Below, piece by piece: positions 1-7,291 of a stretch of 18,530 nt of DNA. The stretch covers positions 1 to 18,530 of the forward strand of contig LJUI01000038.1 in the NCBI GenBank assembly GCA_001303705.1. Direction: 5' to 3'. Source of the DNA: a candidate division TA06 bacterium SM23_40 (GTDB lineage Bacteria; LJUI01; SM1-40). The notes under the pieces are model-generated. The model saw only the letters and a program-made list of their open reading frames with translations. It was not told the DNA's origin and ran no database searches. Both the position numbers and the translations under genes were made by a program. Each line of letters begins with the position of its first letter. Position 1 is the stretch's first letter.

Positions 1-32
1 AGGCTTCTGAATCACTAGCCTTCGTCACGGAT

Positions 33-1178
33 CTACTGCATGACGGTCCAGGGTCCTTGCCTGTGGGCCAGCGTGTATGCTGACCCCGCCTCGACAGCTC
101 GGTACTCGAAGTCCGCCAAACTCTCCCGCTCGGCGAGCCCTGCACCAGACAGGTCCACGAGTTCTGCAGGGTAGGTGCCGTAGGTGAAGTAGTACACCTC
201 GAGGGCGAGCTCGATCCGTGACTGCATGTAGCTCTCCCGTGAGTTGGCAGGCTGTTCCCCGGATCCATCCGAGAGGAGGCGCCCCAGTAGGGTGGTTTCT
301 TTCGAAGACGGTGCGGGCGGATTGAGGAACATGCGGATCGTAGGTCCGGCGAGGACGTTCAGAAAGGTCAGGCCGAGAAGGAAGACCAGCGTCGCTCCCG
401 CCATTGAGACAACCTTCAGTCTCCTCGCCAGCTCTCCACTCGTCTGCTCGATCGTGGAGGCCGGTCCCTCGGCGGCGAGCTTCTTGATCGCTCCGACCTC
501 GAGCAGATTGTATACGGCTTGGTACGTCCGGAAGCGTCCCAGACCACTTCTATCGATCAGTTCCTCGAGACTCGTCCTGCCATCGATCAGTTCGAGTGTC
601 CGCTGCTCTTCAGCGTCCAGCTCCAGGGAAAGAATGGGATGCGACTCTCGAGCGAAACGGTGGTGATCGCCGGAGAGCGCACGCTCTATGCGCGGCCACT
701 CATCTATGCGTCGCATGCCCTCCAGGGTCATGGCCTGTGCGTCGAGTGATACTTTGATGGAGCTGGCCGGGTAGATCGTTCCTCCCGGAGTGAACTTGTA
801 GGTTCCCTCCTGCCAGGTGAGGAGGTTGTCGATGATCTCCTGGATCTTGAATCGAATGAGTTCTGAGAGGCCGTCGCGGGACATGTAGCCCTCGCGCACG
901 ATCAGCTCTTCGAACGGGATGCCGAATTCCGTGCGGAGTACAGAGAGTTGATCCATCTGTTCTCTCGAAACACGGCCCGATGCGACAAGATACGCCTCGA
1001 GTGGATTTTCCTGTCCGCGCCGTTCCTCGACCGCGCCGGCGATCCTGCCGGCTTCGAACCCTATCGAGATGCTCTCTTTCTTCTTCGTAAACGTGAGAAT
1101 GCCAGTCTTCTCCTGGCTGGCGATCAGCTGGAGTATCTCTGCTACACCGAAGTCCCTGAGGCTACCCTGCAATGCCAT
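33..1178 (-). CDS. DUF4388 (PATAN) domain membrane-anchored protein
   Basis: 381 aa. Residues 1-135 match the DUF4388/PATAN pattern (start MALQGSLRDFGVAEILQLI, then a GILTF segment and a helical half containing FGIPFEELIV), known from bacterial signalling and motility proteins as a protein-interaction module. Residues about 185-233 look like a small winged-helix domain (LELIDGRTSLEELI...YNLLEVGAI). Residues 256-277 form one hydrophobic segment, so the N-terminal part is probably cytoplasmic and about 100 residues lie outside. The tail (about 320-345, with ALEVYYFTYGTYPAELVDL) resembles the processed part of type II pseudopilins, but there is no pilin-type N-terminus. ATG at 1178 has a GGAG about 8 nt upstream and overlaps the preceding gene's end by 17 nt, which suggests translational coupling. 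The PATAN call is fairly firm; the cellular role is unknown. Confidence 0.82.
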   Translation of the reverse strand: MALQGSLRDFGVAEILQLIASQEKTGILTFTKKKESISIGFEAGRIAGAVEERRGQENPLEAYLVASGRVSREQMDQLSVLRTEFGIPFEELIVREGYMSRDGLSELIRFKIQEIIDNLLTWQEGTYKFTPGGTIYPASSIKVSLDAQAMTLEGMRRIDEWPRIERALSGDHHRFARESHPILSLELDAEEQRTLELIDGRTSLEELIDRSGLGRFRTYQAVYNLLEVGAIKKLAAEGPASTIEQTSGELARRLKVVSMAGATLVFLLGLTFLNVLAGPTIRMFLNPPAPSSKETTLLGRLLSDGSGEQPANSRESYMQSRIELALEVYYFTYGTYPAELVDLSGAGLAERESLADFEYRAVEAGSAYTLAHRQGPWTVMQ

Positions 1179-3324
1179 TAGTCGACTCCGTCCCTTGTCG
1201 GTGCATCGCCTGCTGGCGAGCGTAGATCGGGACTCTCAAGAGAATGCTGCGGACCGCGCTCGAATAGATGACGAGCGTGAACAGGATCGAGGACGCGATC
1301 AACAGAGTTGACCGAGGTGGTGTGACGGTTGTCTGCATCGGGACGAGGAGACTCCTGTGCCACCAGAGGGCAAGGAGAGACGTCCAGATGAAGAGGAAGG
1401 CTATCCCCCTCAAGAAGTTGCCGATGTAGATGTGTCCTGCGCCCGGATAGAGTATGGTGAACACCGTCGCCAGGATCTTCGTCCTCCGCATCCGTCTTTT
1501 CCATATTCCCTCCAGCACCCGCACCCGGACAGTTGAAGAACTGGTGTGCAATCCTTTGCTGCTGCACTCACGACAGTAGGCGTTGACACCTTCGATGTGC
1601 CGACACCGAGAGCAGATAGGCCGACCACACGCCGAGCATCGCGGATGGAGCACCATCGACTTGGCTCGCGAACGCACAAGGACGACAAGGAAGAGGGCAA
1701 GGATGGAGAGGCCTGTGGCGCGGAAAGGAGCAGCCCCAAGTGGATTCGCGTATGAGAATGAGGCGGGGTAGAAGAGCCATCCCCGGGTTGCGATCCGCCA
1801 CAGCCGAAGGGGCCCGATCTGCTCATCGATGACAAGACAATTGATACTCGAACTCTTCGTCCCGACATATCGGTTGACGAGTTCGAGGTCGAGTTCGGAG
1901 GCGGTCTTCAGCGCGGCCGACGATTCGGCGAGACGCAAATCCTGCAAGTAGACGTGTCCCAGGTTGAAGTGGATGGCTGCCGAACTCGGGTTGAGCTTCT
2001 TCGCTTTCTCGTATTCGTCTACGGCTCGATCGTAATCGCCAAGGGCATAGTACACATTCCCCAGATTGTTGTGAAGCATCGGATTTCGTTCATCTACCCT
2101 GATCGCCTGTTGCAGCACGGTCCTGGCCTTGTCGAATCTGCCCACGCGCTTCATGAGCAGAGCGAGGCTGGCGAGCGCTTCCGTGGCATCGGGATCGGAT
2201 TCGGTGCGTCGCTCCAGTTCTGCCGCCAGCCTTCGGTCCCACGGCGACTGCTGAGCGCGGCTGATGAGGGCGGTCTCCTCCATCGGGTGAAGCGCTGTGG
2301 CGAGACGACAGCTCAGGCTTGCCAAGAGCGGAGCGGCGAAGAGGGCAACAACCACGAGCAGAAGAATGGTCTTTTCCTTGCGCTGCAGGCATGTCCAGGA
2401 GATGGCCGTCGCGAGGAGCCCGAACCAGAGGGGATGGATACCCCAGGTGAGAGGGAGCAGGAGAATGACCCAGCTCGATGCGGAGCGGAGCCAGGGCGGC
2501 ATCATCTTGGGGTGCCGCTCAGCCAGGAGATGGTGGGTCAGGGGAAGGTGTCGCACGGCGATCATGAGGAGGACGACGGCGGCGATGGCCGCCAGGATGA
2601 ATGTTCCGTGCAGGTAGAGGTTCATCGCAATCTGGAACTGGCTGTCGAAGTCCTGGAGCATGGCGCGCACAGCTGAGAGCACGTCTATTAGAGCTTGCGG
2701 ACTCCGTTGCGCCAGGTGGAGCCTCGCGAGCGCGAGGTGAGGGGCGTAGGATGTCGGATCAAAGGCCGCAGCTGTCTGAAAATGGCGCTCGGCACGGGGG
2801 CGATTACCCGCACGGTACGCCTGCCACCCGCTTCTCAGGAAGAAACTGCTGACGTAGTCGAGGTTCGTCGCGCCGCGCTCCCGCCCGATCTCCAGAGCCC
2901 GATCGAATTCCATCTGTGCCAGTTTCTGGAGATTTCGTTCGTCATAGAGCACACCGAGCAGGATGTGCGTCTCGAGATCGCTGTCTGCCTTGCGAAGGGC
3001 GAGCAGGTACCGCTGTCCCGCTTCCTGAGATCGTCCCAATCTGCGCAGGGCCTCGCCAGAGGCGAACTGGAGGAACGGATTGTGGGCGACGCTGTCGACC
3101 ATGGCGAGCCTGCTACACCGTCGGACTGCCAGGGTGAGTGTCGCGGGAGGAATTTCCTCGTCCAGTGAGAAGGGATCGAACTCGGTGATGAGGCGTTCGA
3201 TCTGTTGCCTCTGACGGAGTGCGGCATTGACTCCTGGCTGAGGAGTTACGGGAGACGCACCTGGGCGCACTGGTGCGGAGACGCACGCGATGAGGAGGAT
3301 CGAACTGAGGAATTGCCTGACCAC
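1162..3324 (-). CDS. TPR-repeat membrane protein with zinc-binding segment and TM2-like domain
   Basis: About 720 aa from the GTG at 3324. That start gives a lipoprotein-like N-terminus (hydrophobic stretch ending LLIAC, candidate lipidated Cys14). The frame stays open to 3516, but that extension runs across a TATACT/TATAAT promoter element and encodes nothing signal-like, so I reject it. In order: a TPR-like helical region (about 75-220), a hydrophobic segment (LHGTFILAAIAAVVLLMIAV), two or three more membrane segments, canonical TPR units around LHNNLGNVYYALGDYDRAVDEY, another membrane segment, a Cys-rich segment at about 562-590 (CSACGRPICSRC...YCREC, a probable zinc site), a TM2-like part (PGAGHIYIGNFLRGIAFLFIW, about 624-645) and a last membrane helix. 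It is followed in an operon by the DUF4388 gene. Function unknown; a membrane scaffold or assembly role is inference. Lipidation and many membrane helices sit oddly together, so the exact N-terminus is uncertain. Confidence 0.78.
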   Translation of the reverse strand: MVRQFLSSILLIACVSAPVRPGASPVTPQPGVNAALRQRQQIERLITEFDPFSLDEEIPPATLTLAVRRCSRLAMVDSVAHNPFLQFASGEALRRLGRSQEAGQRYLLALRKADSDLETHILLGVLYDERNLQKLAQMEFDRALEIGRERGATNLDYVSSFFLRSGWQAYRAGNRPRAERHFQTAAAFDPTSYAPHLALARLHLAQRSPQALIDVLSAVRAMLQDFDSQFQIAMNLYLHGTFILAAIAAVVLLMIAVRHLPLTHHLLAERHPKMMPPWLRSASSWVILLLPLTWGIHPLWFGLLATAISWTCLQRKEKTILLLVVVALFAAPLLASLSCRLATALHPMEETALISRAQQSPWDRRLAAELERRTESDPDATEALASLALLMKRVGRFDKARTVLQQAIRVDERNPMLHNNLGNVYYALGDYDRAVDEYEKAKKLNPSSAAIHFNLGHVYLQDLRLAESSAALKTASELDLELVNRYVGTKSSSINCLVIDEQIGPLRLWRIATRGWLFYPASFSYANPLGAAPFRATGLSILALFLVVLVRSRAKSMVLHPRCSACGRPICSRCRHIEGVNAYCRECSSKGLHTSSSTVRVRVLEGIWKRRMRRTKILATVFTILYPGAGHIYIGNFLRGIAFLFIWTSLLALWWHRSLLVPMQTTVTPPRSTLLIASSILFTLVIYSSAVRSILLRVPIYARQQAMHRQGTESTNGIAG

Positions 3325-3445
3325 GGTCCTGCTTTCCGTGCCGGTGATGACCCGGGGAGAGATGATGGCACGGCCCGGAGAGCAGAAAACCCCCAGAAAG
3401 GACTGGGCCGATGCCTCGTCCCCCCCAAGGGTCAGACGGCCAGTT

Positions 3446-3456
3446 ATTATAGTATA
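3446..3456 (-). promoter_or_regulatory. -10 element for the TPR/DUF4388 operon
   Basis: On the minus strand this reads TATACT immediately followed by and overlapping TATAAT, both near-perfect sigma-70 -10 hexamers. No good -35 is seen 16-18 nt upstream. Transcription would start near 3440 and give a leader of about 115 nt before the GTG at 3324. The leader contains a short hairpin (CCCAG, 6-nt loop, CTGGG) followed by TTTT, which might act as a weak attenuator. Confidence 0.45.
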
Positions 3457-3897
3457 CCCCACCTGGGCGGTCGTCTGCCGCGACCTCTCGAGTCGCGACA
3501 GGCGACCCCACACCATGCCTCACCCTAAAAATAACCCGTTTTGTCAATCGCACAACCCCATTTTTCGTTTCTTTTCGGAACATGCCCTCTGGGCCTGTGT
3601 AGGGAGAGTGCTGCCTCTGTCTCCGGTCAGCCTCTCAGCAGTGCGCGCCGCTGGCGCCATGATCATCCCTCGATATCCGCCTGTACAGGCGGTCATGCGG
3701 GATCCACAAGCACGGAATACCTGGCAAGCGCGCCGGCGGGCCCGCTGGCCCACGAGGCCGATCCCGGAGCGCATTCTTCCCTGCCCTGGTCCGTGCGCCG
3801 GACCCGGCGCGCGCAGGGGGAGGCGGCGAGGTTCAGGCGCCGGCCCCGAGGCGCGAGTGTGCCGGAGCAGAACCTGGGGGGCACAGGGATTTGGCTG
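3457..3897. other. Divergent intergenic region without a supported gene
   Basis: About 440 bases between the two divergent promoters. An A/T-rich patch lies at 3525-3580. A perfect 16-bp palindrome, CCGCCTGTACAGGCGG, is at 3677-3692. A hairpin GGTCCG-TGCGC-CGGACC is at 3788-3804 in a very G+C-rich stretch. Open frames here show no family pattern and no ribosome binding site. No tRNA or other recognisable RNA is visible. Confidence 0.5.
3677..3692. repeat. Perfect 16-bp palindrome, possible operator
   Basis: CCGCCTGTACAGGCGG is identical to its reverse complement. It lies between two divergent promoters, about 220 bp from each, so a dimeric regulator site is possible. No second copy was noticed in the window. 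Confidence 0.3.
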
Positions 3898-3926
3898 TTG
3901 ACACTAGTGGGGTCGCTGACTATACT
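3898..3926 (+). promoter_or_regulatory. Sigma-70 promoter for the Na/phosphate cotransporter gene
   Basis: TTGACA at 3898-3903 (perfect -35), a 17-nt spacer, and TATACT at 3921-3926 (5 of 6 -10 bases). Transcription would begin near 3933. The first plausible start codon downstream is at 4203, so the transcript would carry a leader of about 270 nt. This is the best consensus promoter in the window. Confidence 0.8.
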
Positions 3927-3932
3927 CGGCGT

Positions 3933-4202
3933 GGGTAGTCTCTCGATACATGGGCCATTGATGCCTCGGGCATTCACGCGGTGATCGGTTCAGGGATATG
4001 CTGGAGGCGTCGGGCTGGCATCACCGTGGCACTCAGATTCCGGGCGCCGGTGTGGTGTTGCGCGGTGCACGGGTTGACGGTTGAAGGCAGACCGGGCGCA
4101 GTGGCGGCAGGCACCGGCCGGCTGTATCGGGGCAGTGAGGGAGTGAGCAGGTCGTCACGGCCGATCACTCCTTGTCAATTCTTCTCTCGCCTGGGAAACG
4201 TG
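3933..4202 (+). ncRNA. Long, possibly structured 5' leader of the Na/phosphate cotransporter gene
   Basis: GTGATCGG (3981-3988) is complementary to CCGATCAC (4161-4168), and three G-U pairs could extend it, closing a domain of about 190 nt. Nested inside are GCCGGTG (4046-4052) with CACCGGC (4112-4118), and TGCGC (4059-4063) with GCGCA (4096-4100). The arrangement (closing stem, nested stems, then a short linker to the start codon) is like a cis-regulatory RNA, but it matches no riboswitch class I recognise. The coding frame is open through part of this leader, but the encoded stretch has no signal-peptide or domain character. Confidence 0.35.
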
Positions 4203-6335
4203 ATGAGGGGCCGCTATCAGGACAACCGTAGCCTCCGGATCTCAGTCCGTGGCTGGCCGCTTCTCTTCGTCTGCGCACTCATCGGCATGTGGACGGGCTC
4301 GGCGATGTCGTCGATTCCCTCTTCTCCTGAGGTATCCCGAGGGGCCGACACCGTGGAGCAGGATGTGGTTCGCATCCTCAAGGCTGTGGGTGTGTTGGGA
4401 GACGACATCTCCGGCGATCAGCAGGTCGGGCGGACAGGAAGGGTTCTCGCCCGGCCTCTGGTTGTGCGAGTCCAGGGGGATGAGGGTCGGTATCTGCCCG
4501 ATGTTCTGGTGCGGTTTGACCTCATTGCAGGACCTGGCTGGGGGGAGGAGCCGTCGGGGCCCGACCAGAGGCGGACGTGGGAGACGATCTCGGACGATGA
4601 GGGGTACGCGAAGACCCACCTTGTTCTGGGCGAGGATTCGGGGACGTACATCATTACTGCCCGGGCTGCTCAGGTGGCGAGCAATGAGGTCGTCTTCAAG
4701 CTCATTGCCCTCCCACGAGGGTGGGGACTGCTTACGTTCTTCGGTCTCGCTGGCGGGCTGGCGATCTTCCTCTTTGGCCTTCGGTTCGCGGGACGCGGCC
4801 TGACGAAGGCGACCGGCAATCGGCTGCGTGAGATGTTCTGGGGGTTCACACACCGGCGCAGCCTGGGGCTTGTGGTCGGTACCCTGGCGACGGCAATCCT
4901 CCAGAGCAGCACGGCGACTACCGTCATGCTCGTCAGTTTCGCCGGGGCAGGGTTGATCACGCTCGTCGGAGCGCTCCCCATCATCCTCGGCGCTGACATC
5001 GGAACCTCGCTCACGGTCCAGCTCCTCGCCTTCCGCATCGGGGACTATGCAATTCTCATCATCGCCCTCAGCTTCCTGGCCATGACCGTGATCGGCCAGC
5101 GACCGTATCGACACATCGCCCAGGCAATATTCGGATTCGGGCTGCTCTTCTTCGGCATCAAGATCATGTCGGACTCGATCATCTATCTCCCGATGCTCCC
5201 CGGGTTCGAGAGAGCCCTCGGGCAGATAGGAGAGCACCCGATCCTTCTTCTTGTGGTGGCGATGGTCTTCTCCGGTCTCGTACATTCGAGTGCGGCGACA
5301 ATCGGTATCGCCCTCACCCTGGCGCTGCGTGGGCTGATCGACCTTAATGCCGCGATGCCCCTGATCCTCGGAGCCAATGTGGGGACCTGCGGCACGGCCC
5401 TCCTGGCAAGTCTCGGGCAGGCGGTCGAGGCGCGACGAGTGGCGCTCGCCCATGTCGTGTTCAAGGTCGGCATCGTCGTTATCGCACTGCTCGCGATGGC
5501 ACCATTCGTGGCCGCGGTCGAACGCACCGCTCAGTCGGTCCCCCGGCAGATCGCGAACGCCCACCTGTTCCTCAATCTGGCCGCAGCAGCGATTTTCCTG
5601 CCGCTCCTCGTGCCGTACCGGAGGATGATCGAACGTGTGCTGCCGGAGGGTCCGGGGAGGGCGGGCAGGTTCAGGGTGCGGTATCTCGACCAGCGCGTGC
5701 TCGATACTCCCGTTCTCGCGCTCAGTCAGGCGACGCGTGAGGTATTGCGCATGGCTGAAATCGTGCAGGGGATGTTCCGAGATTCGATCGAGGTCTTCAG
5801 GACGGGTGACGAGGATCTTCGAAAGCGAATCGTTGAAGATGATGACAAGGTCGATCTGCTCCAGGAGTCGATCACGCCCTATCTGACCCGGCTGAGCCAG
5901 GAGGAGCTGACCGAAGAACAGTCGGAACGTGAGGTGGCGCTCATCAAGATCGTGAGTGAGCTCGAGCGGATCGGGGATCTCATCAGCAAGCAGCTGATGG
6001 TCTATGCTCAGAAGAAGATCAAAGAAGGGTTCTATTTCTCGAAGGAGGGATTCCGCGAGATCATCGATTTCCAGGGGCAGGTGGAGGAGGGGCTGTCACT
6101 GGCTATAGGGGTTCTCACGACATTCGACCCGGCACTGGCGCGCAGGTTGATAGAGCTCCGGAATCCGCTGCATGAGCGGTTTAGAGAGCTGCAGGCCGCG
6201 CACATTTCGCGTCTCTGCGAGGGGCGGAAGGAATCCCTTGATACCAGTACTATCCACCTCGATCTGCTCGACGACATCGAACGGATCGGTTTCCACGTCA
6301 CGAACATCGGCTCGATTCTGTTGGGGCGCGTTTGA
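4203..6335 (+). CDS. Na/Pi cotransporter family protein with N-terminal Ig-like domain and C-terminal PhoU-like domain
   Basis: 710 aa from ATG 4203 (GTG at 4200 is also possible; GGGAAA lies just upstream). Residues 17-35 form a signal or first membrane helix. About 84-165 resembles a bacterial Ig-like (invasin/Big) domain: VRVQGDEGRYLPDVLVRFDL, then GYAKTHLVLGEDSGTYIITARA. The transporter core follows, with the two inverted-repeat signatures of the Na/Pi-cotransporter II family: QSSTATT at 234-240 and HSSAATI at 361-367, each in a run of hydrophobic helices. From about 510 to the end is a charged helical region typical of the PhoU-like tail of bacterial NptA/YjbB-type proteins. The expected role is sodium-coupled phosphate movement across the inner membrane; direction cannot be told. 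The next gene starts 15 nt after the stop, so the two are probably co-transcribed. Confidence 0.9.
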   Translation: MRGRYQDNRSLRISVRGWPLLFVCALIGMWTGSAMSSIPSSPEVSRGADTVEQDVVRILKAVGVLGDDISGDQQVGRTGRVLARPLVVRVQGDEGRYLPDVLVRFDLIAGPGWGEEPSGPDQRRTWETISDDEGYAKTHLVLGEDSGTYIITARAAQVASNEVVFKLIALPRGWGLLTFFGLAGGLAIFLFGLRFAGRGLTKATGNRLREMFWGFTHRRSLGLVVGTLATAILQSSTATTVMLVSFAGAGLITLVGALPIILGADIGTSLTVQLLAFRIGDYAILIIALSFLAMTVIGQRPYRHIAQAIFGFGLLFFGIKIMSDSIIYLPMLPGFERALGQIGEHPILLLVVAMVFSGLVHSSAATIGIALTLALRGLIDLNAAMPLILGANVGTCGTALLASLGQAVEARRVALAHVVFKVGIVVIALLAMAPFVAAVERTAQSVPRQIANAHLFLNLAAAAIFLPLLVPYRRMIERVLPEGPGRAGRFRVRYLDQRVLDTPVLALSQATREVLRMAEIVQGMFRDSIEVFRTGDEDLRKRIVEDDDKVDLLQESITPYLTRLSQEELTEEQSEREVALIKIVSELERIGDLISKQLMVYAQKKIKEGFYFSKEGFREIIDFQGQVEEGLSLAIGVLTTFDPALARRLIELRNPLHERFRELQAAHISRLCEGRKESLDTSTIHLDLLDDIERIGFHVTNIGSILLGRV

Positions 6336-6349
6336 CGGGAGGTTCTGCT

Positions 6350-7204
6350 ATGCGAGGTCGTGTGAGTGTTGCGAGACAATTCCGCAGAGTGCATCGGGGA
6401 AGAGGGTGGCGTCTGTACTCTGGCGTGGCCGCCGTTGTCGCCCTCGCCCTCGTGGTGGCATGTGCCACCACCGGGCCGGGCAAACGGGATATCATCCTTA
6501 TCAGTACGCCGCAAGAGGTGGCGATCGGTCAGCAGGTCGTCGGCCAGGTGGAACAGGAGGAGCGGGTCCTGAACGATCCGGTCGTCAATGCCTATCTCTC
6601 GCGGGTGGGCAGCAGGGTCGTTCAGGTCTGCGATCGGCCCAAGCTCGCCTACACGTTCAAGGCGCTGGAAAGTGATGAGATAAACGCCTTCGCGGTGCCC
6701 GGTGGATTCGTCTATGTATACACCGGCTTGATGAAGGAGCTGGGCAACGAGGCGCAGCTCGCCGCAGTTCTGGGCCACGAGGTGGCACACATCGTGGCGC
6801 GCCACTCCATCAAGAAGCTGCAGCAGATCTACGGATATTCGCTCCTCCTCGAGCTCGCGGGCGGGAAGGAGATCAGCCCGGCAGCGCGCCTTATCGCGGA
6901 TGTCGGCGCCACGCTCATCCTCCAGGGATACTCGCGCGACAATGAGTTCGAGGCCGACGAATACGGCACGCTCTATGCATACCGCGCCGGGTACACACCA
7001 GATGGGATGGTTGAGCTCCTGGAGACGTTCCAGGACCTCGACCAGAGTCGGCATACCTTCATAGAGCAACTCCTCGCTACTCATCCACCGGTCCCCGATC
7101 GGATCGAGAGAGTTGAGGAAGAGATCGGGACATTTCCGGCGAGTGCGCTGACGCTCCCGGATCACGCCGCGGAGTATGTCGATATCAGGTCGCGGCTGCC
7201 TTAG
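6350..7204 (+). CDS. M48 family metalloprotease, putative lipoprotein
   Basis: 284 aa. ATG 6350 is preferred because GGGAGG sits 7 nt upstream; a TTG at 6332 in the same frame lacks this. The N-terminus has basic residues, a hydrophobic stretch and a lipobox (LVVAC, Cys38), so it is probably anchored in the envelope. The zinc site is visible as HEVAH at 143-147, with the third ligand in NEFEADEYG (Glu199). The order and spacing match M48 peptidases of the LoiP/BepA type, which handle outer-membrane or periplasmic protein quality control. There is no TPR tail, so it is closer to LoiP/YcaL in size than to BepA. The ATG lies 15 nt after the transporter stop. Substrate unknown. Confidence 0.9.
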   Translation: MRGRVSVARQFRRVHRGRGWRLYSGVAAVVALALVVACATTGPGKRDIILISTPQEVAIGQQVVGQVEQEERVLNDPVVNAYLSRVGSRVVQVCDRPKLAYTFKALESDEINAFAVPGGFVYVYTGLMKELGNEAQLAAVLGHEVAHIVARHSIKKLQQIYGYSLLLELAGGKEISPAARLIADVGATLILQGYSRDNEFEADEYGTLYAYRAGYTPDGMVELLETFQDLDQSRHTFIEQLLATHPPVPDRIERVEEEIGTFPASALTLPDHAAEYVDIRSRLP

Positions 7205-7291
7205 CCGGATGACACGCAGGGAGTGCGGTCAGCCCGGGACACTGAAGTAACCGTTCTCATGAATGCGAAGACGTGGGCGAAGGGATCGGCC

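Noticed and set aside
3325-3516. In-frame N-terminal extension of the TPR protein
   Set aside because: It would read through the TATACT/TATAAT promoter element, and the lipobox N-terminus starts at GTG 3324.
3542-3547. TTGACA on the minus strand as a second promoter for the TPR operon
   Set aside because: The only TA---T hexamer downstream (TAGGGT) is at 14-nt spacing, too short for sigma-70.
3981-4202. In-frame N-terminal extension of the transporter
   Set aside because: The encoded stretch has no signal or domain character, and a good signal sequence begins at ATG 4203.
4242-5564. Long minus-strand open frame opposite the transporter gene (440 codons)
   Set aside because: It is rich in charged residues and Gly/Pro without domain pattern, and mirrors a clear transporter gene; high G+C content produces such frames.
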